A stretch of DNA of 64,000 bases, taken from positions 2,666,001 through 2,730,000 of the forward strand of contig JAFCIZ010000007.1 of assembly GCA_017871115.1 (NCBI GenBank). Reading direction: 5' to 3'. Below are positions 36,421 through 51,152 of the stretch, in pieces (position 1 is the stretch's first letter; every line of letters begins with the position of its first letter). Source of the DNA: Cunninghamella blakesleeana (taxonomy: Eukaryota; Mucoromycota; Mucoromycetes; Mucorales; Cunninghamellaceae). Made by a program: the position numbers and the translations under genes. Under the pieces are notes generated by a model, which saw nothing but the letters and a program-made list of their open reading frames with translations, did not search any database and was not told the DNA's origin.

Positions 36421-36502
36421 CGTCAGCTACAGGATTTGAACCTATGCAGGCAAAGCCTATGTGATTTCGAGTCACACTCCTTAACCACTCGGACAAACTG
36501 AC
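36421..36502 (-). tRNA. tRNA-Ser(CGA)
   Basis: Minus strand. The acceptor stem GTCAGTT pairs with AGCTGAC over 7 bp (one G-T pair), with G as discriminator. A-box-like TGTCCGAGTGG, D-loop GAGTGGTTAA, anticodon stem TGTGA/TCACA with loop CTCGAAA (anticodon CGA, reads UCG), long variable arm with stem AGGC/GCCT as in class II tRNAs, and T arm ATAGG-TTCAAAT-CCTGT containing the B box. No intron is present. A T-run for Pol III termination is not obvious immediately downstream. Confidence 0.93.
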
Positions 36503-36912
36503 TATAGACGGTGTTTAAATTTATACATCTCAATATTAATAAGTTAATTAAATTTTTATACTTAAATATGTGAAGCAATTATATACTTTATAGAGTGATA
36601 TTTCGATATTAAAACTTGAAAGAAAAAAATAAAAAATATAAGCGATATAATTATATAATTTAAATATAATTATTTTGTCATTTCATTGTTACTAATTAGT
36701 ATAAATATGGAAATATATATGAAAGGTCTGTCAAAAATTTCTCACGGGTTGTTGGGGCGGAATTTCAAACTTTCGTGTGAAAGAGGCTATAAGCTATCTT
36801 TTTTTTTCAATTTTCCTTTTTTTCCTTCTCTTTCATTTTTTTTCTTTTTTAAAAATATATATACCTTTTTTTTTATTTTTATTTTTATATAAATAATATA
36901 AATAATATAAAT
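36503..36912. promoter_or_regulatory. Upstream region of BCKDH E1-alpha
   Basis: It contains an imperfect palindrome CTTTCGTGTGAAAG at 36769-36782 and a T/C-rich tract at 36798-36890 directly before the start. A 68-codon frame at 36686 is not supported. Confidence 0.35.
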
Positions 36913-38600
36913 ATGCTTCGTTCTTTATCTTTAAGACCATATTTACGCCATAATATAAATACTAAATACAATGTAGCTATTAGTGGAAAAGTAAGTTTTT
37001 TATTTTATTTCATATTTTTCACTTTTATATTTTTATTTCATTCATACTAAGATTTTTATTTTATTATTTTTATTCCTTTTCCTTCTTCTTCCTTTCTTAC
37101 TGATACGTAGTTATTTTATAGTGCTTCAGCTTTTGCAAAAACAACCGATGTATTAAAAGATAAATCTTCTAAATGGGTTACAGAAGATAAGTTTACCAAT
37201 GAAATGACCTTTGTACAAAATATGGAACCTCTTAAAGCATATCGTGTTATGGATCATACTGGAACAATATTAGATAAAAAACATGAACCAAAAGTATCAG
37301 AAGAATTTGCTGTGGATCTTTATAAAAAAATGTTGCAGTTACATACAATGGATGGTATTTTATATGAAGCTCAAAGACAAGGTCGTATTAGTTTCTATAT
37401 GACACATTATGGTGAAGAAGCTACTATTGGTACAGCCGCTGCTTTGCAACCCAGCGATGTAATCCTTGGTCAGGTAAATAAAAATATAAAATGGAATAAA
37501 AAATAAAAAGAAAACAGGAAAAAATAAAAATAAAAATATATAGATGATGGCAATGATAATATTCCGTTTTTAACATTAAATTATTATCATATATTTATTT
37601 ATTAACTATCATTATCATTTAGTACCGTGAAGCATTCATGTTGGTTTATCGTGGGTTTACAATTGAAGAATTTGTTAATCAATGTTTTTCAAATGAATTG
37701 GATTACGGAAAAGGACGTCAAATGCCTATTCATTATGGTTCAAAGAAATTAAACTTCCAAACTATTTCATCACCACTTGGTACACAAATCCCACAATCTG
37801 CTGGTGCTGCTTATGCCCTTAAATTATCAGGTAAAGATGCTGTTTCTATATGTTTCTTTGGTGAAGGGGCCGCTTCTGAAGGTGATTTCCATGCTGGTCT
37901 CAATATGGCTGCCACTTTGAATTGTCCTACCATTTTCTTCTGGTAAAGAATAAAAAAAGGAAAAAAGGAAAAAGAAATATATATATATATATATATATAC
38001 TTACGCTCTTTTTCCCTTTGTTTTTCTTGTGTTACATATAGTCGTAATAATGGATTTGCTATTTCTACACCTTCTTCAGAACAATATCGTGGTGATGGTA
38101 TTGCTAGCCGAGGTATTGGATATGGCATTGATACAATTCGTGTGGATGGAAATGATATTTGGGCAGTCTATAATGCTACCAAGGCAGCACGTGAAATTGC
38201 TGTCAAAGAAAAGAGACCTATCTTGATTGAATCCATGACTTATCGTATTGGTCATCATAGTACATCTGATGATTCTACAAAGTATCGCGATCGTAAAGAA
38301 GTAGAAGAACGTGCTCAATTTGATAATCCTATGACTCGTCTTCGTCGTTATTTAGAACAAAAACAATGGTGGGATCAAGAAAAGGACGACGCTTGGCGTA
38401 AAGATATCAAAAAACAAGTGTTATCTCACTTTTCTGAAGCTGAAAAGAAAAAGAAACCAAGTATAGATCTTTTGTTTACTGATGTATATGATGAATTAAC
38501 ACCTAACTTGATTCGTCAAAAACAAGAATTAGACGAATTGATTAAAAAGTATCCTGAATATTATTCTACAGACGATCATGCTCCTTCTTCTTCCTCTTAG
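36913..38600 (+). CDS. BCKDHA: Branched-chain 2-oxoacid dehydrogenase E1 alpha, mitochondrial, 4 exons
   Basis: This is the thiamine diphosphate subunit of the complex that decarboxylates the keto acids of Leu, Ile and Val in the mitochondrial matrix. Exons are 36913-36990, 37111-37473, 37623-37942 and 38042-38600; phases agree, 439 residues. An Arg-rich N-terminus ([13 protein letters not shown]) looks like a presequence. Motifs: [27 protein letters not shown], the ThDP-binding motif starting [15 protein letters not shown] and ending [12 protein letters not shown] (cut by intron 3), and the regulatory loop [16 protein letters not shown] with the kinase-site Ser. It needs an E1-beta partner, which is not in this window. 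Confidence 0.95.
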
Positions 38601-38961
38601 ACTTTTTTTTATTTGATTTGTTATTATTGTTTATAGCTTATTTTTTTAATTTATTCATTCATTTATATTTATTTACAATCTTTTGCTTTTTTTTTTCGTA
38701 ATAAAGTTTTATTTTAATACACTCTTTATAATATAAATAATAAACTAGGTATATTTGATTTTTAGTTATAACGAATGCATTCCAATTTCCAAATTGGTGA
38801 GGCTGGGCTTCAAAATTTTTTGATTGTGCAACTTTTTTTAAAAAAAGGTTCAGTTTTTCATTTTTGCCTTTTTTCCTTCCATTCTTTTTTATACAATATT
38901 TTTAAAAAAAAACAATAGATAATATATATAGATATATATATATATTAATTTTATTAACCTA
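38601..38961. other. Short intergenic region
   Basis: 3' end of the BCKDH gene and upstream region of the ArfGAP gene, with T-rich runs. Nothing else is seen. Confidence 0.3.
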
Positions 38962-42789
<3,828 letters not shown>

Positions 42790-43037
42790 ATGGCATATAT
42801 ATGCCTAAGAGCTTTAATTATAGACATTTTTTTTTAATTTATATATATTTTTAATCTTTTCTTTTATATATTTATTTTGCTATGTAACTTTTTTTTATTA
42901 GTTTTATATATTCTTATTTTATTATTTATTCAATGAGCAACATGTTTTAATAAATTCTTATAATTAATATATATAGATTATATAGATTATATAGATTATT
43001 ATATAAAAAATATTACTTTGAGTTTACTGGAGCATAA
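42790..43037. repeat. Short tandem repeat in 3' region
   Basis: AT-rich 3' region of the ArfGAP gene with a tandem ATATAGATT-type repeat (about three units) at 42970-43000. Confidence 0.4.
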
Positions 43038-43370
43038 AAAAATGTACTTTATTTTTTAAAAAGAGAAAAAAAAGATTACCTAAAATCAACATCTTCAGTA
43101 AGTAGTAAGAAAATTTTCATAAAATGGCCTAATTGCCAACACTTAACTTTTATATTTACAAATTTACCTAATATTCCCGGAGATAAGTATACGGCTACTG
43201 AAGGTAGATTTATAGCTGTTAAAAATGGACTAATAGCTGATGATATTATATTTACAACTGCTGGTGTTGATATTTTTTATTTTAGGCAGTGATCGTTTTT
43301 ATAGCTCTCCTTATTCTGAACGTTGACACCATTTTTCTATGGATGATTTTAATGGAGGACAAGTGAATAT
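43038..43370 (+). pseudogene. Decayed coding relic
   Basis: A plus-strand frame is open for 84 codons from 43038 to a TGA at 43290, without a usable ATG. Its second half is protein-like: WPNCQHLTFIFTNLPNIPGD, KYTATEGRFIAVKNGLIADD. A shifted frame then continues with SDRFYSSPYSER and, after a stop, HHFSMDDFNGGQ. Composition differs from the AT-rich flanks. I do not recognise the family; introns could explain part of the breaks. Confidence 0.35.
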
Positions 43371-44412
43371 TTATATTACTATTATTGTTATTGTTATTTT
43401 ATCTCTATGATATGTACCATTTTAAGGATGGTTTAGCATGATGTAACAATATTCTCATACTCCTCTTATTTTTATTATTATCAGATATATTATACACGCC
43501 CTTTTATTTTTAAGCAAGCAAACAATCATTAACTTTTTATTTATTTATTAATTTACTTTTCAATAACGTTGCTAAAATAATAAAAAAAGTGTTATTTTTA
43601 TAATAAATATATTTATAAAGTAAATAAAAATAAGAAAACCATGCTTTAAGTAGAATAAACTATTTGAACAAAAGATCGTACTGACTTAATTGTATAGATA
43701 TATATTTTTTTAAAAAAATAAATACTTATACCTTAATGTGGTGTATTATAAAATTAAAAATAATAAATCTGTTTTTCAAAAAAAAAAATTGATGAATATT
43801 CAAATACAAATAAAAATAAATAACATATAAAAGTATTATTTAAAAGAAACATGAAGTTTATTTGTAATTTTGAAGATTATTCTTGAGACAATATATTTTT
43901 TAAAATATAATATTATATAAAAAATGTACAATTTAAAAACGTTGTATAATATCTGAAATATAAGTAATATAAAGAGTATATTGTTCACTAATATATATAC
44001 ACTTTTCATTAAATTTTTGTAATCTTTATTTTATACATTGATTATTATTCTTTTTATTTTCTAGTAATTTTTATTTCATTATATCACTACAATTGAATTA
44101 TTATCATTATACTATTTTATTTCTATAATCCATAAATAATCAACCTAGTCAATAGTTAAAAAAAAAGATATAGATCAAAAAATTACAATTTAAGTAAAAA
44201 AAAATGTAAATCTTTTTTTAGAACTTAATGCTAAAAATAAAATTATGAGTCAATGTAATTTTTTTATGCTAGATCGAAAAAGTATATGAATTACGTATAT
44301 AGTTTCCTTTTAGAGATTATAAAACATTTGCCCAAATATTATAAATACGATCATTTTAATTCCTTTTAATTACTTTATTAATTTTTTTTTCATAAAACAA
44401 TAATAAAAAAAA
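43371..44412. other. AT-rich intergenic region
   Basis: Sequence at about 43868-43925 (ATTCTTGAGACAATATA then TTTTTTAAAATATAATA) resembles that at 55131-55165, so it may be a dispersed repeat. Otherwise low-complexity A/T. Confidence 0.3.
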
Positions 44413-45249
44413 ATGTCTGAAAAAGTAGATTATAAAGGTGATGAATATGTCAAATTTCGACCTAATTATCCCAAGGAACTTTATTCCATTATATATGAAT
44501 TCTATGAAGAAAAAACTAATGAATATGAAAAAGCCATTGATATTGGAACTGGAACGGGCCAAGTTGCTTCTGAATTAGCCCAAAAATTTAAGCAAGTATA
44601 TGGTGTTGATCGGTTACCCGATATGATTGACCATGCTATTCAAAAGGAAAACATTCAATATAGCCTTAGTGATGCCGAAGACTTATCCCGTTTTGATGAT
44701 CATAGCATGGATTTGATCACAGTTGGAACAGCCTTTCATTGGTTTAATTTTGATGTATTTTATAAAGAAGCAAAGAGAGTTTTAAAACCAAATAGTGGCG
44801 TTTTAGCCATTTGGACTTATTTCTTTTCCATTATTAAGGACAATGAAGAACTTAATAATATTATTAAAAAAAAATTTATTGAGCCTTTATTACCTTATTC
44901 TGATCCAAAAATTCATCACGCCATGACATTATATCGTGAAATTGATTTCCCTTTTAAAAAAGTGGATCGTTATATATGTCCAAAAAGTGAAGATCTATTG
45001 AATCAATCAAAAAAAGTGTTTAACCATTCTTTATTAGAAAAGGAAATGACTTTAGATCAATATGCTTCATATCTTAAAACTGCATCTGGCTATGTTACTT
45101 ATAAAAAGGAACATCCAGAAATTGATGAAGAAAATGATCCGGTTGATAGTACAATTAATGCTATTGCTGATCATTTAGGTGTCACTGATAAAAAATCATA
45201 TGTCGTCCATTTACAATGGCCATTAGTATTGGTTTTATGTCGTGATTAA
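44413..45249 (+). CDS. Class I SAM-dependent methyltransferase (Crg1/TMT1-like), intronless
   Basis: 278 residues, single exon. Motif I is AIDIGTGTGQVASELA (about 41-56), the acidic SAM-binding loop is YGVDRLPDMIDHA, motif II region is LSDAEDLSRFDDHSMDLIT with TAFHWFNFD following, and motif III is RVLKPNSGVLAIW. HWF after motif II is typical of the fungal Crg1 and trans-aconitate methyltransferase group. The substrate is not predictable from sequence. It lacks introns, unlike most neighbours. Confidence 0.9.
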   Translation: MSEKVDYKGDEYVKFRPNYPKELYSIIYEFYEEKTNEYEKAIDIGTGTGQVASELAQKFKQVYGVDRLPDMIDHAIQKENIQYSLSDAEDLSRFDDHSMDLITVGTAFHWFNFDVFYKEAKRVLKPNSGVLAIWTYFFSIIKDNEELNNIIKKKFIEPLLPYSDPKIHHAMTLYREIDFPFKKVDRYICPKSEDLLNQSKKVFNHSLLEKEMTLDQYASYLKTASGYVTYKKEHPEIDEENDPVDSTINAIADHLGVTDKKSYVVHLQWPLVLVLCRD

Positions 45250-45498
45250 ATATCATATTTATATTTACAATCCTATTTATTTATGGGTTTATTATTTTTA
45301 TTTTTATTTTTTTAAAAAAAAAGTTGAACGTTTTATTAAGTATTTGTTTTTATTTTAAATTTAATTTATATTTTTAAAAATAATTTACAATTTTATTATA
45401 AATAAATAACATTGATCATTTTTTAAACGGATATATTTATTTGGTTAATTTTTTTTTAATTATTGATGAAATTCTTTTGTTTTTTTAAGAATGGTATG

Positions 45499-48120
45499 TT
45501 ATATTGGTAATTGTTCATATAATAGTGTTGAATCTACTATAGTTTGGTGATGCTGGTTATTTTCTACATTTCTTATTGGTAATGGTGGCGGCAATGATGA
45601 ATTCTTATTATTATTATTATTATTATTATTATTGCTGTGTTCATTTTTATGTTGAGGTCTAGGTGGTAAAGAAGGGCGTAATGGTAATTCAGGTTTTTCT
45701 TCAATAGGTTCTATATTTGAATTCGACATTTCATTATTTTGTTTATTTAATGCTGTTGATGGTGTTGATGATGATGATGGTGTTGAAGATGTTATATCGT
45801 CATATATTAAATGAAAAGGGGGTAAGGATGTAGATAAAGATGATAAGGATGAATCAGTAGTATTATTAGTTGGCAATATATCTGATGCAGTAGCATTAGT
45901 ACTATTAGTAGATATTAACGGAATAGATGATACAGAAGAAACGGATGATCTACGTTGAATGTTTTCTTTACTTCTACGCCGTATATCTTGAAGTTGTCCA
46001 GAATATTGTAATAGAGATTGTTGTCTTTTAAGTTGATTTTCTTTTTGTTTATTTTCCTTTAATTCATTTGCTAATCCTTTTCCTTTTGCGAATAGATATC
46101 CAGCTGCATTATAAAATCGCTTGCGTCGAGTTGATGTTGTACTGTTGATAGATACATTGTCATCCTCTTTCCTTATATCCCTTGATACATCAACATCTAA
46201 ACTTTGTGTAGTTTCAGTTGTACTTACAGTAGATGTTGAATTAGAACGATTCCCAGTTAAAGATGTTGCTGAATGAGAAGTCTGTGATGTTAATTGATTT
46301 TTATTATTTTCATCCATGTTTTCTAATCCATCCCCATTATCGTTTATATTGCTTTCAATACTGATACTCTTACTAATAGTACTGTGTTTCATATCATCCT
46401 TTATTATATTTTCATGCAAGTCTTGTATAGCAGTATCGTCGATAATATTGTCCATTTTACTGTGATCATTTTTTCCCTCCATAATATGTTTTGTCATTAT
46501 TGGTACTGATGCTGATTTTGACATATTCATATCTTTTCCATCACTATCACTGCTATTACTATTTGGTAAAGTCATATCCCCATCCATATTATAACCCATT
46601 TTTGTAGATTGATTTGTATTTTTTCTACGACGTGAACCAAATAATCTTGACCATTTACTGCTACTACTAGAAGTCGTTGAACTTGTACTTTGAGAGATAG
46701 ACTTTATACTTTCTGATGGCGCTACATTATCTTTACTATCTGAATTATTTATGACAAACGATTGCTGTTTAGTTGAATCCATCATCTCTTCATTTATATT
46801 TTTTACATTTAATTTTTGTTGTTTTTCTTCTTCCTGTTGTAATAAAATATCTTGTGTTTCTGCAAATAAACCACCTAAACCATTTGATTTTGAAAAAGGG
46901 ATATCCGACATATTTGGTAGCACAACATTATCCGTCATTAACTTTTTAATTTTTGATTCAATAATATTAGTCACCATAGATATTTTAACATTATAATTAG
47001 ACACGGCAGGAACGATTGACCACTTCATGGTAGGCATAGTACAAAACCCAACCCAATAACGATTACTTGGCGGTGGCTTCACTTTGAATCGAATGGTACC
47101 AGATAAGGATTTCAAAGTCAGAGATAAAATTAAGGGTACACGAATAGAGAATGGGCCACCACCAGCGCTAGCTTCCACAGCAACATTAAACCCACCTTTA
47201 TAATCCAATTGGGCATCAATAATCAAGGTTCCGTCCGGGTTTATAGAAACAATGCGAGGTTGAGTAATAAAAGGCATACTATGACCCAAATCAACACTCT
47301 TAACTTGTATATCGCCAAGGAACCCAGGTGTTTTCATTTTCTTCGTCTTCTTGGCAAGGGTATCTAAAACATAATCTTGGAAACGTCTTGTCTTGTAAGT
47401 AGCTAAAAACGTGCGGCCAAGGATAGCGTTAAACCATGGTATCTGTTGTTGTAAAGCGGATTCATCATCTTCATATTGTTGTTTTCCTATAGTTGTAACC
47501 AAAGAAGCCATCGCCATTGGATCAAAAGGAATAGCACGTCGATAAGTAGGCGAAGAAAAACTAGTAGAGGAAGAAGCTGAAATAAAAGCAAAATACCAAT
47601 CTTCTTTATCAATAGGTCTTGGACAAGAAAAATAAATGATTTTGTCTTGAATAGAATGAGAGGGCTGAGTAGATTTATCAGACGTTGATTGCTGTTTTCT
47701 TTCTAATAATATAGCTACAGAACGACTAAAAAGCGTATGCTCTTTACGTCCAGGAGGATAAATAGAAATGTCATAGTCGTTCATATCAATAGTCCATTCA
47801 CAGTGCTGTTGTAATTCATTGGTATATACTTTTAAGATGCCTTGTTTATAAACTCCATACCCTTCTCCGTTTTGTTTCGCACGATTTTTCTTTTTACCAA
47901 TATCTGTTGATTTTGGTTGATAATTAGAAGATAAACGGACCCACCCTTTTTTAGAACCATAGTTATAAGGAGTTGTGACATCTACTTCTTGTGCAGCTGT
48001 TGAAACTATTGGAAGAGATGCTTGTGATATAGATAAATATTTTTGTGTTATCCATAATATTAAAGGAATAAAAGTAAATCCACCTAATAAATAAAAGAAT
48101 AATCCTACAATCCAACCCAT
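45499..48120 (-). CDS. SMP-domain lipid-transfer protein (Nvj2/TEX2-like), intronless
   Basis: 873 residues, single exon. The N-terminus is a membrane anchor (IVGLFFYLLGGFTFIPLIL, about 4-27). A PH-like domain lies at about 55-180 (GWVRLSSNYQP to DKEDWYFAFISA). The SMP domain spans about 225-405: IPWFNAILGRTFLATYKTRR, GDIQVKSVDLGHSMPFIT, DGTLIIDAQLDYKGGF, SGTIRFKVKPPPSNRYWVGF. The C-terminal half is disordered, Ser/Asn/Asp-rich, with a basic YNAAGYLFAKGKG segment and Pro-rich PPRP/PPPLP stretches. The domain order matches yeast Nvj2 and animal TEX2, which move lipids at ER contact sites. The tail is longer than in yeast. Confidence 0.92.
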   Translation of the reverse strand: MGWIVGLFFYLLGGFTFIPLILWITQKYLSISQASLPIVSTAAQEVDVTTPYNYGSKKGWVRLSSNYQPKSTDIGKKKNRAKQNGEGYGVYKQGILKVYTNELQQHCEWTIDMNDYDISIYPPGRKEHTLFSRSVAILLERKQQSTSDKSTQPSHSIQDKIIYFSCPRPIDKEDWYFAFISASSSTSFSSPTYRRAIPFDPMAMASLVTTIGKQQYEDDESALQQQIPWFNAILGRTFLATYKTRRFQDYVLDTLAKKTKKMKTPGFLGDIQVKSVDLGHSMPFITQPRIVSINPDGTLIIDAQLDYKGGFNVAVEASAGGGPFSIRVPLILSLTLKSLSGTIRFKVKPPPSNRYWVGFCTMPTMKWSIVPAVSNYNVKISMVTNIIESKIKKLMTDNVVLPNMSDIPFSKSNGLGGLFAETQDILLQQEEEKQQKLNVKNINEEMMDSTKQQSFVINNSDSKDNVAPSESIKSISQSTSSTTSSSSSKWSRLFGSRRRKNTNQSTKMGYNMDGDMTLPNSNSSDSDGKDMNMSKSASVPIMTKHIMEGKNDHSKMDNIIDDTAIQDLHENIIKDDMKHSTISKSISIESNINDNGDGLENMDENNKNQLTSQTSHSATSLTGNRSNSTSTVSTTETTQSLDVDVSRDIRKEDDNVSINSTTSTRRKRFYNAAGYLFAKGKGLANELKENKQKENQLKRQQSLLQYSGQLQDIRRRSKENIQRRSSVSSVSSIPLISTNSTNATASDILPTNNTTDSSLSSLSTSLPPFHLIYDDITSSTPSSSSTPSTALNKQNNEMSNSNIEPIEEKPELPLRPSLPPRPQHKNEHSNNNNNNNNNKNSSLPPPLPIRNVENNQHHQTIVDSTLLYEQLPI

Positions 48121-49339
48121 ATATGTAATCCAATTAGAAGTATAATCTAAAATACTCCTTATACAAATACAAAGTATATATAATAAAAAATAAAACGGAT
48201 AGAAATAAATTTATTTTTTATGAAAAAAAAAAAAAAAAAAAAAAGCGAAAAAAAGAAACGAAAAAAAAAAAAGAGCAAAAAAGTAGCCTTATATAAAATT
48301 TTTAAACACCGTTTTTTTGGTTATATTTATACCTTTTAATATATATTAATAATAAAAAAACAAAAACAAACTTAATACATAGATTATTTAATATTGCTTT
48401 TTTTTTTTATTATTTATATTACTTTTATTTTAATTTTAATGATAAACAGATATAAACAAGTTTTATAAATATATCATTAATGGTATTAACGCATACAGTA
48501 TTGCCTTATTTGGTGGTACTTTATGCACGCACAGTTTTGATACTCGTTTACTATTCTATTATAATACCTTTGTTTATGTTTTTTTTTTTTAAAAAAAAAA
48601 AAGCAATAATTATCGAAAATCGTCAATTAATTTCAAGATAAAATTTAAAATAGTTGATCGATTTTTTAAAAAAAGAAAAAGAAATAAAAAGGCTTTATTT
48701 TATTATCTTACTTTTCTATTACTTTGTAGCTTATACTTGTCCTGTTTCTTTTATGCTTTATATTTGGCAACCGAAATAAATATCCTTGTTGATTAATACA
48801 ATAAACAACAAGTCTATATTATTTCTATATAAAGAAATGCTTTCGTTAATAAATACTATAAGTACCACTATGGGATCTAAAAAACAGTTACTGTATCATT
48901 CTTTGTATACATACGTACCCGATAAAATAAAATAAAAATTTATTAAATAAGTAATAAAACAATATTGATTTTTAAATTATAACTCTAAAAAGGAAAAAAT
49001 ATGATTTTTATGGTAAATGATTTAACTACTTTAAATCTATATAATATGAATTACAAATTCTTTTGTTTTTTATTGTAGTATAAATAGCTCAATCTTTTTT
49101 ATGTTTATTTTTAAAAACCAGTTCTTTTTTTTATTAAAAAACTCGACAAAAAGCTTATTTTATAATTACCAAACCATTTTGTTTCCAATATTGTTGATTA
49201 TTATCCAATACTAATTTATTTTATTTTATTTTATTTTATTTAATCATACCATTGTTGATCTTTATCAGACATTCTATTATATTTGATTCTATATCATTTT
49301 ATTTATGCAATGGATATATCTTTATATACGTATTATTAA
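48121..49339. other. AT-rich intergenic region
   Basis: An A-rich tract near 48222-48275 lies upstream of the SMP gene. A GTTGATTATTATCCAATA motif at 49189 and GTTGATCTTTATCAGACAT at 49253 match LTR family 1 motifs, so this is decayed LTR debris. No gene is seen. Confidence 0.35.
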
Positions 49340-49600
49340 ATAGTATATTATATCATACAAGGTAAAAATACTACCAGTATTTACTTTTATTTTTTTTGGT
49401 CATTGATCTCACATCTATGACCGTATATCCTTGGCTGCATGCTTACTTTATCTATCTCTCTAAAAATATATTTTGCTTTAATACAAAATAGAATAAAAAA
49501 AATTTTCTCATTTTTTTTTTCTATTATCATATTTTTAAATATATTTTATGTAATAAATAATTTGGGGGATTTTATTCGCATTATATTTATATAAACATAA
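49340..49600 (+). repeat. Decayed LTR fragment (family 2)
   Basis: CACATCTATGACCGTATATC followed by CTCTCTAAAAATATATTTTG and TTTAATACAAAATAG parallels the part of the LTR at 63470-63610 (14-bp repeats, CTCTCTAAAATAAATTTTG, TTTAATATAAATAGG). Confidence 0.45.
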
Positions 49601-49810
49601 AATAGTATTTTCAATAGTTATAAATATACTGTAATTTACAGATATTTTCGTCCACCTCGAAAAAAAAAAAAAAGTTTTTACTATTTCATGTAGTAGTTTA
49701 TGAATTTTGTGTAGGAAATAATAACTTTCATTTTTTTTTAATTTGAAAAAAAAAAAAATAATATGATGTAAATACGAATTTATGAAGTATTAACAATATT
49801 ACACGAGCTA

Positions 49811-49930
49811 GTGATATTAGTTGTTATCATTCTTTTCCTTTATTTAGATCGAACAATTTTACTACTGAGTTTTAAAAATTATTATAAAATAAAATTTTTT
49901 TCCTTTTTTTTTTTTTTTTTTATCTTCTTT
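49811..49930 (+). repeat. DIRS copy 1, left inverted terminal repeat
   Basis: From GTGATATTAGTTGTTATC to TATCTTCTTT. It is the reverse complement of 54005-54125. A 50-bp extension unique to the left end precedes it (49761-49810). Confidence 0.9.
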
Positions 49931-49958
49931 GGAGACTAATACTAAAGTCATAATAATA

Positions 49959-50031
<73 letters not shown>

Positions 50032-50048
50032 GAAGGTGGGTGGGTGGG

Positions 50049-50143
50049 AACAACTAATATCACTAGCTCGTGTAATATTGTTAATACTTCATAAATTCGT
50101 ATTTACATCATATTACACTTCGCTTTCCGTGATATTAGTTGTT
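50049..50143 (-). repeat. DIRS copy 1, internal complementary region (ICR)
   Basis: The reverse complement of this 95-bp block equals the right end of the element joined to its left end, the junction expected in a circular intermediate: CGGAAAGCGAAGTGTAAT (right end) runs straight into ATGATGTAAATACG (left end). The ICR also supplies the end of the recombinase gene. Confidence 0.92.
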
Positions 50144-51152
50144 CATTCAGAGTTTCTTCTGTTATATTAGATGACCCATAGGAAGATACACGATAGAAGT
50201 GTTCGAAAATATCTTTAGAGGACCAAGACCCATGGGCTACAATATTATCCACTGAAATGCCTGCTTGGGCAGCTAAGGTGGCCGCTAATGCTCTTGCACT
50301 TGGAATTGGAGCACCTTCTTCTTTATTAACCTTTGACATTATTTCCCTAATATATTTAGCTATTCTGTCTTTCGACAGAGGCATACTAAGATCATTCACA
50401 TATCTATATAATCTATTTATTTTTATGTCTTGGAAATTAGGATGTGGAGTATAGCACGGAATGTCAACAATTAAATTGTGGTAGTGTTGGTAAGCTTGGA
50501 CTGGACATAAAAGTTTATTTGAGTGTGGGTGGATAGCCACTCTTTTATGTATATGCTTACCCTTCCTTTTTTCTTTTGGTGCTATAACCAATAAATGTAG
50601 GATTCCTTTGTTGTCGATACGGTTTTTGTCCATATCGATACGAGCAATATCCGATGGACGAAGGAAACCTGCCATAGCTAATAACCAGATAGATTTTATA
50701 GTGATCATAGTAGTGGTAAGTGATGAATTATTTCCTAGGTTAGAAATATAATGTAAAGCAGGATGTATGTCGTAATCCCATTTTTTGTTAGGTTGTATAG
50801 TATTATTATCTATAGCTTTTAGTAAAGTAATAAAACTCTCATTATTTTTAATTAATTGTTGAGTTTTTTTATTATATAGTTGAAGTAAAGCTGTGGAGTA
50901 TACACGAATTGTACTTGTCGAATATCTTCGACTGTGATAAATATCGGAGAGGAAATTAACAATGTGGATATGTGGATCAGTATTATAATCAATGGATTTA
51001 TCTTCACACCATTGTTTAAATTTTTGTTGGTTGTTGTTATAAGTTTTGCATACTTTATTTTTGTGTTGGTCAATTATTGTTGTTGCTGTTTTGGAAAGTT
51101 GATTTAATTTTCTCTTTTTGGATGGTTGATGTTCCACGCTAGCATTGTCCAT
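50103..51152 (-). CDS. DIRS copy 1 tyrosine recombinase
   Basis: It integrates the circular DNA copy. From the ATG at 51152 it has 349 residues; the frame stays open to 53939, so the true start is uncertain. A basic segment (PSKKRKLNQLSK) is followed by an N-terminal helical core-binding region (FKQWCEDKSIDY, RRYSTSTIRVYSTALL) and the catalytic domain: FLRPSDIARID with the first Arg, a Lys-rich beta-hairpin (APKEKRKGKHIHKR), PSARALAATLAAQAG with the second Arg, VAHGSWSS with the His/Trp position, and FEHFYR with the nucleophile Tyr. The reading frame overlaps the RT frame by 49 nt. The last codons and the TAA lie in the ICR. Confidence 0.9.
   Translation of the reverse strand: MDNASVEHQPSKKRKLNQLSKTATTIIDQHKNKVCKTYNNNQQKFKQWCEDKSIDYNTDPHIHIVNFLSDIYHSRRYSTSTIRVYSTALLQLYNKKTQQLIKNNESFITLLKAIDNNTIQPNKKWDYDIHPALHYISNLGNNSSLTTTMITIKSIWLLAMAGFLRPSDIARIDMDKNRIDNKGILHLLVIAPKEKRKGKHIHKRVAIHPHSNKLLCPVQAYQHYHNLIVDIPCYTPHPNFQDIKINRLYRYVNDLSMPLSKDRIAKYIREIMSKVNKEEGAPIPSARALAATLAAQAGISVDNIVAHGSWSSKDIFEHFYRVSSYGSSNITEETLNEQLISRKAKCNMM

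Noticed and set aside
36686..36892. 68-codon ORF upstream of BCKDH E1-alpha
   Set aside because: The C-terminal half is a T-rich leader tract and no family is recognised.
49862..50053. Poly-Leu ORF in DIRS copy 1
   Set aside because: It is the (AAT)n microsatellite between the terminal repeat and the ICR.
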